A DNA stretch of 64,000 nucleotides from a bacterium (GTDB lineage Bacteria; Bdellovibrionota_C; UBA2361; RFPC01): assembly GCA_030431715.1 (NCBI GenBank), contig JAUIIO010000018.1, positions 1 through 64,000 of the forward strand, given 5' to 3'. The position numbers and the translations under genes were made by a program. The notes below the pieces were generated by a model, which was not told the origin of the DNA, did no database searches, and saw only the letters and a list, made by a program, of their open reading frames with translations. Shown here piece by piece: positions 40,472 to 48,819 of the stretch (positions are counted from its first letter, which is position 1; every line of letters begins with the position of its first letter).

Positions 40472-42209
40472 CCGTGAGCTCCTGCTTTTCGACAAGTGTC
40501 TGGTAGAGGCCCGGCTCTGCAGCAAGAGAGCTGTGCTGGCCTGACTGAACAACTCTTCCATTATCGAGAACTATTACCTTGTCAGCATTTTGAATTGTGG
40601 AAAGCCTGTGGGCGATAACGAGCGAGGTGCGATTTCGCATGAGTTCTTGAAGCGCTTGCTGTATTAAATGCTCATTTTCGCTATCAAGAGCTGAGGTCGC
40701 TTCATCAAGGATAAGAAGCGCTGGATCGCGAAGGAGCGCTCTTGCGATAGCGATACGTTGCTTTTGTCCGCCACTGAGCTGTACTCCGCGTTCGCCCACA
40801 AAGGTCTGAAGCCCTTCTGGAAGAGATTGTACAAAGTCTAAAGCGCTCGCTTTCTTAAGAGCATCTTGTATCTCAGCCTCGGTGGCATCAGGTTTTCCGT
40901 ACTTCAGATTATCTGCTATTGATATCGCAAAAAGCTGCGGATCTTGAGGGACAAATCCAATATGCTCTCTGAGAGAGAATGCATTCATTTGAGAGATATC
41001 TTTGTCTCCGAGCAGGATTGCCCCCTGCTCAGGCTGATAGAATCCAAGAAGTAACTGCACTATTGTCGATTTCCCAGCTCCTGATGGCCCTACAAGGGCG
41101 ACAGAGGAGCCCGCGTCTATATCAAAAGAGATTTCGTGGAGAACCTCATGTTCAGGTCTTGCAGGATAAGAGAACGAGACATTCTGAAAACGTACCGTTA
41201 CATTTTTCATCTCGTTTCCCTCATTCTCTGAGCCAAGGAGTCCGTGCTGAAAAGGAGACGAGATAAGTTCAAAAATAGTCTCGGTAGCGCCAAGTGCGGA
41301 AGCAAACTCCCCAATGCCACCTGCTACAAAGGCGAAAGAAACAGCTACGATTACACCGTAAAGAAAGAACGCCGTGAGGTCTCCTAAGCTCAGAGTGCCT
41401 CCGGTTATGAGCGTACTTCCATACAACAGCACACCTACAATGGCGGCGTTCATAAGAAAACTCACAAAAGAGGAGAAGAAAGCAGCGACACTTACTCGAT
41501 CAAAACTTACATTTTGGAGCGTTTCAACTGCTTTTGAAAAGCGCGATATCTCTCTACCAGTCTGATTAAAGGCGTGCACGATACGCACTCCAGAGATTGT
41601 TTCTTCAGCAATGGTGCTTGCTTTAGCCAACTCCTCTTGTTGTTTGCGAGATAGTTTTTTGAGCTTTTTCCCGAGAAACATTGAGAGTCCAATGATAACT
41701 GGTAAGACCAAAGCTAAAAGAAGAGTCAGTCGTACGGAGATGGTCAACATCAGAATGATTCCGCCTACGATCTGAATTGTGTAACGTATAAATACAGAAA
41801 GTTTCACACTTACGGCATCTCGTATCATCTGCGTATCCGCTGTGATTCTCGATAAGAGATCGCCGATACGCTGGGCATCGAAAAAATCAATCTGTTGTTG
41901 AATGATATTAGTGTAGAGTTTCTCTTGCAGATCTCTTACGGCTTTTGTGCCAATAATCCCAAAAAGGTATGTCCGAACGTAAAAGCAGACTCCTTGGATA
42001 GCAAAAAGGCCGATGAGAATGAGGGCAACTTGCAATGAGGCATCTGCAAGGTAGTGGAAGTTTTCTTCACGGAGAAGTCGACGCAGAAGCTCTGGAAAGA
42101 GTAAATTAATACCTGCTCCGCCTGCGAGCGCGATCATTGCGAGAGTGAAAAGGAGGGTATGAGGCCAAACGAGTGATAGGAGAGCTGCGAGGGATGATTT
42201 CTTCTTCAT
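40458..42209 (-). CDS. MsbA-like ABC exporter (fused permease-ATPase half transporter)
   Basis: A 583-residue type IV ABC exporter subunit that works as a homodimer. About six membrane spans occupy residues 1-320 (TLLFTLAMIALAGGAGINLLF, VALILIGLFAIQGVCFYV, GGIILMLTISVRLTLLLALVLPVIIGLSMFL). The ATPase domain has Walker A GPSGAGKST, Q-loop FVPQDPQLF, signature LSGGQKQRIAIARALL, Walker B LLILDEATSALDSE and switch His VIAHRLSTI. The linker QRIGDLLSRITADTQMIRDAVS is typical of MsbA/lipid-A or peptide exporters. Cargo is unknown. It is upstream of and overlaps the cNMP gene. Confidence 0.95.
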   Translation of the reverse strand: MKKKSSLAALLSLVWPHTLLFTLAMIALAGGAGINLLFPELLRRLLREENFHYLADASLQVALILIGLFAIQGVCFYVRTYLFGIIGTKAVRDLQEKLYTNIIQQQIDFFDAQRIGDLLSRITADTQMIRDAVSVKLSVFIRYTIQIVGGIILMLTISVRLTLLLALVLPVIIGLSMFLGKKLKKLSRKQQEELAKASTIAEETISGVRIVHAFNQTGREISRFSKAVETLQNVSFDRVSVAAFFSSFVSFLMNAAIVGVLLYGSTLITGGTLSLGDLTAFFLYGVIVAVSFAFVAGGIGEFASALGATETIFELISSPFQHGLLGSENEGNEMKNVTVRFQNVSFSYPARPEHEVLHEISFDIDAGSSVALVGPSGAGKSTIVQLLLGFYQPEQGAILLGDKDISQMNAFSLREHIGFVPQDPQLFAISIADNLKYGKPDATEAEIQDALKKASALDFVQSLPEGLQTFVGERGVQLSGGQKQRIAIARALLRDPALLILDEATSALDSENEHLIQQALQELMRNRTSLVIAHRLSTIQNADKVIVLDNGRVVQSGQHSSLAAEPGLYQTLVEKQELTDVRA

Positions 42210-42298
42210 TACTAATGCTTATAGAACGTCTTGGCGATGGATAAAAGAGTATTATGATTCTTGCCACCTCTAGAGGAGGATAATAGATTGGCTCTGTT

Positions 42299-44215
42299 AT
42301 GACTTCGCAGGATAGAAACATCGATCAACTATACGCTGAGCAGCTTGGACGTGATATCATTCAGGCAGCATTTGACAAGCTTGAGCAGGACCTTCCCGGT
42401 CACTACTACTATCATTCTATTAAGCACACTCGTGATGTTCTAAAAGAAGTTCTGACCCTCGCTTTGGAAGACAATCTGTCCGCAGAGGAGATAGATTTAC
42501 TCTCCATAGGTGCTGCCTATCACGACACAGGGTTTATAGAGAAGCCGGTTGATAATGAGTGGGTAGCAGTACGTTTTGCTCGTGAGGCTATGGAACGCTA
42601 CGGCGAATATGCAGAGTCTCAAAAGCTTTGCGTAGAGAACATGATTCTCGATACTCAACTTGTTGAAACTGCCCTTGGAGCAACACAGCTGCCTACCGAT
42701 AAACTCGCTAAGTATTTACTGGATGCGGATCTTGGAAATCTCGGGCGAGATGACTTCTTTGAGAAGTCTGAACTTCTAAGACAAGAGATAGGTGTTGAAC
42801 GGAAACTTTTTTACCCAGAGGCGTGTCGCCTTTTGCGTTCACACCAATGGCTCACGCCAGCTGCGAAGACTCTTCGAGAAGAGAAGCAGAAGGGGAATCT
42901 TGAGAAACTTGAGCAATACCTCTTAACCCTTGAGACTGACGCGCAGAGTGAAAATGAAGCGGGTCTTTCATTAACACAACTTTTATTTCTCGCGAAATTG
43001 CCACTTTTGTTAAATTCCTCGCTAGACTTCAATCACGTGGCTACAACGGCGCTCGGACATTTAAAGAGTATGACCGGAGCTGAGGCAGCCACGCTCTTTT
43101 TACTCGATGCCAGTGAAAAAGAGCTGTCTTTCTGGGCAACGCAAGGTGGGGATGCCGAACGGTTAAAAGACAAAAAAATGCCATCTGATAAGGGCATTGT
43201 CGGGTGGGTCATCCAGAACCAAGAACCGATTCTCCACGACCAGGTCAAACGTGATGAACGCTTTTATTCAGCGATAGATGATAAAGGTTCTTTTGATACA
43301 ACAGAGCTCATCTGTGTTCCGCTCACAGCTCGCGGAGAGAAGAAACTCGGCGCTATTCAGGTCTTAAATAAAAAGGGCCCAGAATCATTTTCAGAGGATG
43401 AATTGTATTTTGTTACGCAGTTTGCTCATCAGTTAGCGTTGGCACTTGAGAACGCCAGACTCTATGAAGATTCTCAAAAGATGAAGCGAATGCTTGAAAT
43501 ACTAGACGAGCGTAAAAATGAAATGATTACCGTATTAACACATGAGTTCCGCACTCCGGTGAATGTTATTCAGAATTCCGCAGAGCTGCTGGCTATGGGA
43601 ATTCCCAATGAAGAAACGAGCAATAAGATCTCACAGACGCTCCAAAAGGGAGTGAATCGCTTTATTTCCATCGTAGACCAATTACAAAGCCTCTCTCGGA
43701 TGCAAGCAGAAAGTGTTGGGATAGAACGTGAAGTTATCGAGCTCACGCCTGTACTGGATGCGCTATTGGCACGTTTCGAGAATGCGTTTGATCAACGCAA
43801 CCAGACATTTACTCTGCATCGCGATGAGATTGCTAAGGAAGTATATGCCGATTCAGGGCTGTTGCTTATTGCCCTTGGAAATTTACTTTCAAATGCCATC
43901 AGATTTACAGAAGATGGCGGTGAAATTGAACTCAGAGTAGCTGAGCAAGGAGATCGGGTACTTTTTGAAGTGAAAGATACAGGTATTGGGATAGATCCTG
44001 ATCAGCAGAGTCTTATTTTTGAAAAGTTCTATGAAGTAAAAGATGCCATGCAGCATAGTTCTGGGGAGTATGAATTTTGTTCTGGTGGTCTCGGAATAGG
44101 ACTTGCTACCGTTAAAAGTATCCTTGAAGCACACGATACAAGGATCTCCGTCGAAAGTGCTCTCGGGCAGGGAAGCACTTTCTCTTTTAAACTTCAGAAA
44201 TCTACTCATAACTGA
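42299..44215 (+). CDS. HD-GAF-histidine kinase fusion
   Basis: A 638-residue soluble sensor kinase. Residues ~35-190 form an HD phosphohydrolase domain with metal ligands in YYHSIKHTRDV, AAYHDTGF (His75-Asp76) and LLDADLGNLG. Residues ~225-385 are a GAF domain (LDFNHVATTALGHLKSMTGAEAATLFLLD, MPSDKGIVGWVIQNQEPILHDQV, GAIQVLNKKGPESFSEDE). Residues ~400-638 are a kinase core: MITVLTHEFRTPVNVIQNSAELL (phosphorylated His), LGNLLSNAIRFTEDGGEI, VKDTGIGIDPDQQSLIFEKFY and GGLGIGLATVKSI. An AGAGGAGG lies about 20 bases upstream, too far to be ideal. The combination of HD with a kinase is uncommon. No response regulator is adjacent. Confidence 0.9.
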   Translation: MTSQDRNIDQLYAEQLGRDIIQAAFDKLEQDLPGHYYYHSIKHTRDVLKEVLTLALEDNLSAEEIDLLSIGAAYHDTGFIEKPVDNEWVAVRFAREAMERYGEYAESQKLCVENMILDTQLVETALGATQLPTDKLAKYLLDADLGNLGRDDFFEKSELLRQEIGVERKLFYPEACRLLRSHQWLTPAAKTLREEKQKGNLEKLEQYLLTLETDAQSENEAGLSLTQLLFLAKLPLLLNSSLDFNHVATTALGHLKSMTGAEAATLFLLDASEKELSFWATQGGDAERLKDKKMPSDKGIVGWVIQNQEPILHDQVKRDERFYSAIDDKGSFDTTELICVPLTARGEKKLGAIQVLNKKGPESFSEDELYFVTQFAHQLALALENARLYEDSQKMKRMLEILDERKNEMITVLTHEFRTPVNVIQNSAELLAMGIPNEETSNKISQTLQKGVNRFISIVDQLQSLSRMQAESVGIEREVIELTPVLDALLARFENAFDQRNQTFTLHRDEIAKEVYADSGLLLIALGNLLSNAIRFTEDGGEIELRVAEQGDRVLFEVKDTGIGIDPDQQSLIFEKFYEVKDAMQHSSGEYEFCSGGLGIGLATVKSILEAHDTRISVESALGQGSTFSFKLQKSTHN

Positions 44216-44225
44216 TTCCATTTTG

Positions 44226-44696
44226 ATGTCTCCTCTCGCTCCGCGAATTAAAGACGGAACCTATAGAAATTCAAAATGCGAAGACTTGGAACAGGTTAAG
44301 CAGGGTAATGCCAGTAAGAAGAAGGTTGGTAGGCTAGACTCTCTCAATTATCATAATGAGCAATGTGATAAAGCGATAGAAAAAATAGAAAGCGAATGCT
44401 CTATTGATAGTCCAGCTTGTGAGGAGAAGATATTACTCGCGCTCGAAGGTACCTCGATTGATATCCTCAGATGTCGGGATAAATATGTTCGAACAGTTTG
44501 GGACATTTGGGTTTTTGAAAGATGTAAGGAGTCAGGAGATGAGAATGCGTGTGTGCTCTCGTACATCAACAGTCCAGTGGCCCGGTGCAGACATAAGAGG
44601 TGGAGTACAATGAGAACAGGGACTTCTTCCGGGTATGTGATGATAATGGAGGATTGGAGGGAGTGCCTCAAAGATCTGGGTGTGGAGTTCCCATGA
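44226..44696 (+). CDS. Cys-rich hypothetical protein
   Basis: A 156-residue protein beginning MSPLAPRIKDGTYRNSKCED, 10 bases after the kinase stop. It contains nine Cys in a helical, charged background (NYHNEQCDKAIEKIESECS, DSPACEEKI, ILRCRDKYV, FERCKESGDENACVLS, ARCRHKRWS, WRECLKDLG), with pairs spaced about nine to ten residues apart, reminiscent of disulfide-linked helical hairpins or a metal site. No signal peptide is visible, which is odd for a disulfide protein. Possibly in the same unit as the HD-GAF kinase. No known family. Confidence 0.6.
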   Translation: MSPLAPRIKDGTYRNSKCEDLEQVKQGNASKKKVGRLDSLNYHNEQCDKAIEKIESECSIDSPACEEKILLALEGTSIDILRCRDKYVRTVWDIWVFERCKESGDENACVLSYINSPVARCRHKRWSTMRTGTSSGYVMIMEDWRECLKDLGVEFP

Positions 44697-44700
44697 AAAC

Positions 44701-45837
44701 TTATCTATATACTCGCGCATCTTTTGCTACCATCTGATTGTGGTTTCTGCAGAGGAGCCTAAGATTGGCACTTTCCGTTTTCCCGCCGAGTGCCAGCGGT
44801 GTTATGTGATCAACTTCTACCTGCCAGCTCGATCCGCATGTCTCTCCATCTAGGTGGCGGTAAGAACATGTTCCCTTGTCTCTCTTGTAGACTTCACGTT
44901 TTATAGCGGCCGGTATATAGCGTCTGTTAGTTGTGCTGTTGTTACTGGTGGTGATGGCGGGGAGATTGCTTCGTCGTTCGGTCTTCGACCTCAGCTTCTC
45001 GCAATTACGGGGGGTGATACTGTTACTGGTGGCGGTGGAATTTTTGCTGATATTATTAACTATTTTATTCTTTCTCTTTTCCTCATCTTTTATCAAGGCA
45101 CTTAACCCTGCAACGAAGAGTTCTTCAATAGATGCGCCATCTGGATACTTATGTGAGAGCAGATGACGGGCTCTCTCTACTGAGTCTTTTGTTTCTTTAT
45201 TGTATGAGAATGTGACGCGGTATCTTTCTTCAAGGATTGTTTCTGGTTGTATTGGAGTAGTGGATGAGGCGAGGAGATTGCTTTCATCCTTCGCCAGTAA
45301 GCTATGGACGACAGGCTGTCGTTCGGTCTGAGACCTCAGATCCTCGCAATGAATGTTAGAACTGGAAGGGGTCGTACTACTGGTGGCGGTAGGGATTTCG
45401 GTATGTTGTTTCTTTGCTGGTACCGCCACCAGTATTGGTACGATTCTTTCTCTGGCCTGTGAAGCGTTGCCTTTTTTAAGGGCAATGAGTTCCTCAACTT
45501 CTCTTTTAGATCTGCCAATGATCTCATCTAGAAGCTCTGGTTGATTGAGAATAAGACTGAGGGTACAGAGAGATACCTTTCTCTGTTCAAAAAGCTTCTT
45601 GATGCGTCTATCTTTTCCAAGCATCCGTGCTGCACGGATACGTCTTATGGCTGCGCCTTCTGAATACTTAAGTCCCACAGTAAGATAATCATAGAGAGAA
45701 GAATGACCGTGGCGTAAGAATTCACGCGTTTTATCAACCTTTGCTATTAGCTCAAGCACTCTGAGCATACACAGTGTCTCGCCGTATACAGCCGATTTTA
45801 ACTCTCTCATAGCTTTAGGAAGTGCTGTGGTACTCAT
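44701..45837 (-). CDS. HNH endonuclease with DUF222-like N-terminal domain
   Basis: A 378-residue protein. The N-terminus (KAMRELKSAVYGETLCMLRVLELIAKVDKTREFLRHG... LKYSEGAAIRRIRAARMLG) is helical and DUF222-like, the C-terminus an HNH nuclease: VYKRDKGTCSYRHLDGETCGSSWQVEVDHITPLALGGKTESANLRLLCRNHNQ, with the HNH residues in VDHI, SANLRLLC and RNHN and two Cys pairs for zinc. AAGGGG precedes the ATG. The Ser/Thr-rich linker holds two near-copies of a segment encoding CEDLRSQTER / CEKLRSKTER, which coincide with palindromic DNA repeats. Such genes occur in many copies in some bacteria; their role is unproven. Confidence 0.88.
   Translation of the reverse strand: MSTTALPKAMRELKSAVYGETLCMLRVLELIAKVDKTREFLRHGHSSLYDYLTVGLKYSEGAAIRRIRAARMLGKDRRIKKLFEQRKVSLCTLSLILNQPELLDEIIGRSKREVEELIALKKGNASQARERIVPILVAVPAKKQHTEIPTATSSTTPSSSNIHCEDLRSQTERQPVVHSLLAKDESNLLASSTTPIQPETILEERYRVTFSYNKETKDSVERARHLLSHKYPDGASIEELFVAGLSALIKDEEKRKNKIVNNISKNSTATSNSITPRNCEKLRSKTERRSNLPAITTSNNSTTNRRYIPAAIKREVYKRDKGTCSYRHLDGETCGSSWQVEVDHITPLALGGKTESANLRLLCRNHNQMVAKDARVYR
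44957..45040. repeat. palindromic interspersed repeat, copy A, inside the HNH gene
   Basis: Copy A: GGCGGGGAGATTGCTT (from 44957), TCGTTCGGTC-TTC-GACCTCAG (44974 on), CTCGCAAT, and ACTGGTGGCGGT near 45025. Its centre GGTC-TTC-GACC can form a hairpin. It matches copy B at 45268-45390 segment by segment and is translated as part of the Ser/Thr-rich linker. Confidence 0.75.
45268..45390. repeat. palindromic interspersed repeat, copy B, inside the HNH gene
   Basis: Copy B: GGCGAGGAGATTGCTTT (from about 45268), ACGACA-GGC-TGTCGT (near 45307-45321), TTCGGTCTGAGACCTCAG with palindrome GGTCT-C-AGACC, CTCGCAAT, and ACTGGTGGCGGT near 45378. Compared with copy A the stem GGTC..GACC is kept while the loop changes, suggesting selection for structure as well as the encoded peptide. 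Confidence 0.75.
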
Positions 45838-46120
45838 GTCGTTTGCCCCTTAGTATCTATAAAAATAGTATATAGAAATAAAAGCTAATTTGCAAGCATA
45901 ACTATTGAATACATTTAGATTATTTCCCGGTTTTGGTGGTGGTAGAATCCTATGCCGGGCGTCCCGTGCGGCTGCGTACCTTCTAGATGCTCGCAGGCCC
46001 TTTTGAGCGCTATACGCGTCACAAACATGATTTGCACCGAACACTATTTTCCACTTTATCAATGGCTATAATCATCTCGCGCTGGTGGCGGTAAGATAGG
46101 AGTGCTGTTCTTAAGAGTGG

Positions 46121-47035
46121 CTAGTTTAGCAGGTTATTATCGCCACTGGTGAGTGCTGCAACTATGAGTGGCTCTAGATTCTCTGCGTGTGAGAGCGCGT
46201 GACTCGCTCGCTTTGTAATTTCTCTCTGTAGTACCTGTACAAGCCCCTCAGCATCCTCTATCCCACCTAGATCTCCACTGATTTCACCAAATGCTATGGC
46301 GCTGGCTCGTACTAGCTCGGCGTTTTCAATGAGATGTCCTCGCAGCTCCCCGATCGCATCAATATTTGTGCTGATCTGTTCGTGAAGTGCTGTAAGGTCG
46401 TTTAACATACTTTTGGCGTCATCCTTCGTTCTTATCCTTCTTTCAAGTGTGAAGAGCTTGCCAGATGCTTGCGTAACCTCTTGTCCCTCTCCAGTTTCTT
46501 CAGCGCCGTTAATACCGGGATCGGCTAGGTAGTGGTCACTGCCTTTGTCAGTAAGCTTGTCAAAAGCGTTTCCGATCTGTCTTGATTTTTCCGGATCGAG
46601 CCCGACTTGTACAAAAAGCTCTTCTAATCCAGGTTTCGTAAGATATTTTTTCTCACCGAGTTCTGCAGCTTCTAGTGTTTGGTAATAGCTTTTCCCCATT
46701 TGGTAAAGCTCAGCTGTGACTTCGTCTCTCTTTCTTCTTGGGGTATTGGGAGCCTTTACTTCTTCAACGAGCGCTATCGCTCTCTCAGTAATCTTTTGTA
46801 GCTGTGTAAGATCGGATTCAGCGAGATTGATCGCAGATCCTACAAAGTTTATGCTCGTAAGTGACTTAGCATAAGCTTGCGCAGCAAAGTTCACAGACCT
46901 TGAAATCTTGTTGATGCTAGATCCCTCGCCTTTGAGCGCTGCAGCTACAGCCTGACCGGGGCGTTGTTCACCAACAGAAAGGGCGCTTATACGATCAATA
47001 AGATCGGTATTGAGATAGGACTTTATTGACACCAT
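46121..47035 (-). CDS. divergent flagellin-like protein
   Basis: A 304-residue helical protein with the two-ended layout of flagellins. The N-terminal part carries SRSVNFAAQAYAKSLTSINFVGSAINLAESDLTQLQKITERAIALVEEV, like the helical D1 segment after the flagellin N-terminal motif. The C-terminal part, ISTNIDAIGELRGHLIENAELVRASAIAFGEISGDLGGIEDAEGLVQVLQREITKRASHALSHAENLEPLIVAALT, follows the pattern of the C-terminal D1/D0 helices (IDELR..., ...ADAEGLVQ...ILQ.A...AN...P..V..LL). The variable middle is short (LTKPGLEELFVQVGLDPEKS). It lacks the SSG.R.N..DDAAG box, so it could be a filament cap, hook-junction or minor filament protein. No other flagellar gene flanks it. Confidence 0.6.
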   Translation of the reverse strand: MVSIKSYLNTDLIDRISALSVGEQRPGQAVAAALKGEGSSINKISRSVNFAAQAYAKSLTSINFVGSAINLAESDLTQLQKITERAIALVEEVKAPNTPRRKRDEVTAELYQMGKSYYQTLEAAELGEKKYLTKPGLEELFVQVGLDPEKSRQIGNAFDKLTDKGSDHYLADPGINGAEETGEGQEVTQASGKLFTLERRIRTKDDAKSMLNDLTALHEQISTNIDAIGELRGHLIENAELVRASAIAFGEISGDLGGIEDAEGLVQVLQREITKRASHALSHAENLEPLIVAALTSGDNNLLN

Positions 47036-47118
47036 AAAGACTTTAGATGCAGGGAGCTTCTTAAGGGGTGTATTTTGAGCAAGCGATAGATATGGGACGG
47101 CAAAAGAAAAAAACCTGC

Positions 47119-47886
47119 TTATTCAGCTAGTTGCTCGTTCTGAGAGACTATGATTCGTGCCATCGACCGCACCAGTCTTGTAACCGTTTCTGGATGGGTC
47201 GTTAGAAGAGAGGTGAACTTCTCCTCAGGTATAGAGGCTACGACACACTGTGAATTCGCGATCACAGAAGCGTTTCTTACTTTCTCGTCGGCCAGCGAGA
47301 GAGTTCCAAAGATTTCATTTTGAAGAATTTGTCCTACCTGTTTGTCTTTTACATATACTGAAGCTGAGCCATAGAGCAGGGTATAGACCTCACTCGCAGA
47401 AGTGTCCTGAATAATAATCGGGTCGCCGCTTTGGAATGCGCGTATTGTAGGAATGGCATCACTAGAGAGCCAGACAGATTCTTTTCTAAGGAGTTCCAGA
47501 AAGAGTTCAATAGAGAGACTCTGATAATCTTGAAAGAGCCCAAAGATCTCATTATCTTCATAAAAGAGAGAAACGAGCTTACTTCCTTGAAAGATGCTTC
47601 CTCTTAGCGAAGTGAGTGATGTGTAGTGAGAGCTCTTATCCTGATAAAAGAGGGGACTAAGCAGATCTCCTTCACACATGTAAACAAGAGGAATGCCCTC
47701 AAGCTCACACTGAACGAGACCTTCCTCGATAAAAAAGTATTCGCCTTGAAGGTCTAGTCTCTGCCCTTCCCCGAGAGTGAATTCTGTACGGATACTTGAA
47801 GCCTTCTCAGCAAGAGAGGCATTGGTTTGCTTTAAATGCCCGCTCAGCTCAATAAGGCGCGAAGATTGCTCATAGAGACCAAACAT
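47119..47886 (-). CDS. degenerate cNMP-binding-like protein, leftward member of a divergent pair
   Basis: A 255-residue soluble protein with a two-lobe cupin-like layout. The C-terminal lobe resembles a cyclic-nucleotide-binding domain (FQSGDPIIIQDTSASEVYTLLYGSASVYVKDKQVGQILQNEIFGTLSLADEKVRNASVIANSQ), but the FGE of the phosphate cassette is FGT. No helix-turn-helix follows. It is a clear paralog of the gene at 48004 on the other strand: both have KQ/GTLVGQI..(D/N)EIFG, R.A(T/S)V and a terminal helix. It may bind another ligand or act as an inactive sensor. Confidence 0.75.
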   Translation of the reverse strand: MFGLYEQSSRLIELSGHLKQTNASLAEKASSIRTEFTLGEGQRLDLQGEYFFIEEGLVQCELEGIPLVYMCEGDLLSPLFYQDKSSHYTSLTSLRGSIFQGSKLVSLFYEDNEIFGLFQDYQSLSIELFLELLRKESVWLSSDAIPTIRAFQSGDPIIIQDTSASEVYTLLYGSASVYVKDKQVGQILQNEIFGTLSLADEKVRNASVIANSQCVVASIPEEKFTSLLTTHPETVTRLVRSMARIIVSQNEQLAE

Positions 47887-47933
47887 ATTCGGTTCCTCTC
47901 AAGGTGATTCCTAAATCTCTCGACAATTCAAGC

Positions 47934-47958
47934 TAAGCGTTTATCCCTTGTACGCTTA
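47934..47958. promoter_or_regulatory. inverted repeat between the divergent cNMP-like genes
   Basis: TAAGCG (47934-47939) and CGCTTA (47953-47958), 13 bases apart, sit centrally between the starts of the two paralogous genes, a fitting place for a shared operator. Short, so moderate support only. Confidence 0.35.
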
Positions 47959-48003
47959 ACAATATTGCATGATTGAGTTTAGTACAGATATGATACCTTG
48001 CAT

Positions 48004-48819
48004 ATGGTCTATAGTCCTATAGAAACACTTCCGGCATTCGATCCTTTGGCATCAAAATACGGTGAATTGTGCACATCGCTTAAAGAGTTACTGGTAAGTA
48101 AGGCTACCTTTGAGCAGGACGTGCAGCTCGCAGACAGTTCGGTAAGATGCTCTGAATATGGAGCTGGTGTATACTTTGTTTCCTCTGGCCAATTAAGCTT
48201 CGTTATGGAAAACACTACACTCCTCTATTATGAAGAAGGAGAGATCTTTTCAATTGATGGACTTCTGGGAGATGCCTCGGCTGCAGAAATACGATCTGAC
48301 TATGCCACTCAGTACGAATTTATTCCCTTTGATACATTTCAAGCCGTACTCGAAGAAAGTCGCGAAGGAAGAGATGTGTGGCAAGATATTTTAGTTGCTT
48401 CAGCAGGGATGTTTTCCGTACTTTCGCGTTCTACGCTTCATGAGCAAACTGAGTTTACACCGAAGATGTTAAACTATGAAGTCGGTGATATCATCTTACA
48501 GGAAGGAGAATCCGGAAGTGAAGTTTTGACCATGGTCAGTGGCACAGCTGATGTATATGTTTCGGGAACACTTGTAGGTCAGATTGGAGAGGATGAGATC
48601 TTTGGCGCTCTTGCAGCATTTGGTGGTATGAAGCGTACTGCTACCGTAAAAGCAGCAGCTCCTTGTACAGTACTAAGCTTGCCGAAAGAGCATTTTACTG
48701 ACCTCATTCGTACCAGACCGCTTACGATCTCTAAGCTTGTAGAAGACCTCGCAGGAAAGATGAATCATCTAAACGAGAAAGTAATCGAATTATCTAAAAA
48801 GAAAGGAACTGAGAAATGA
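48004..48819 (+). CDS. degenerate cNMP-binding-like protein, rightward member of the pair
   Basis: A 271-residue protein, MVYSPIETLPAFDPLASKYG onward; the frame opens two codons earlier at a TTG. The C-terminal lobe reads YEVGDIILQEGESGSEVLTMVSGTADVYVSGTLVGQIGEDEIFGALAAFGGMKRTATVKAAAPCTVLSL, a cNMP domain in which the cassette Glu (FGE) is Ala while the Arg (KRTATV) is kept. The N-terminal lobe (GVYFVSSGQLSFVMENTTLLYYEEGEIFSIDGLLGD) is a second, more degenerate copy. The C-terminus is a coiled coil (SKLVEDLAGKMNHLNEKVIEL). Its stop overlaps the TPR lipoprotein start by four bases, so a linked function is likely. Confidence 0.8.
   Translation: MVYSPIETLPAFDPLASKYGELCTSLKELLVSKATFEQDVQLADSSVRCSEYGAGVYFVSSGQLSFVMENTTLLYYEEGEIFSIDGLLGDASAAEIRSDYATQYEFIPFDTFQAVLEESREGRDVWQDILVASAGMFSVLSRSTLHEQTEFTPKMLNYEVGDIILQEGESGSEVLTMVSGTADVYVSGTLVGQIGEDEIFGALAAFGGMKRTATVKAAAPCTVLSLPKEHFTDLIRTRPLTISKLVEDLAGKMNHLNEKVIELSKKKGTEK

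Noticed and set aside
44103..44225. Upstream extension of the Cys-rich protein gene into the kinase gene
   Set aside because: It would overlap the end of the kinase by more than 100 bases in another frame; the ATG at 44226 right after the kinase stop is more plausible.
44701..45837. HNH gene as part of a group I intron or transposon
   Set aside because: No intron core, terminal repeats or transposase are present; it is a free-standing gene.
48004..48819. Crp-type transcription factor
   Set aside because: The C-terminus after the cNMP-like lobe is a coiled coil, not a helix-turn-helix.
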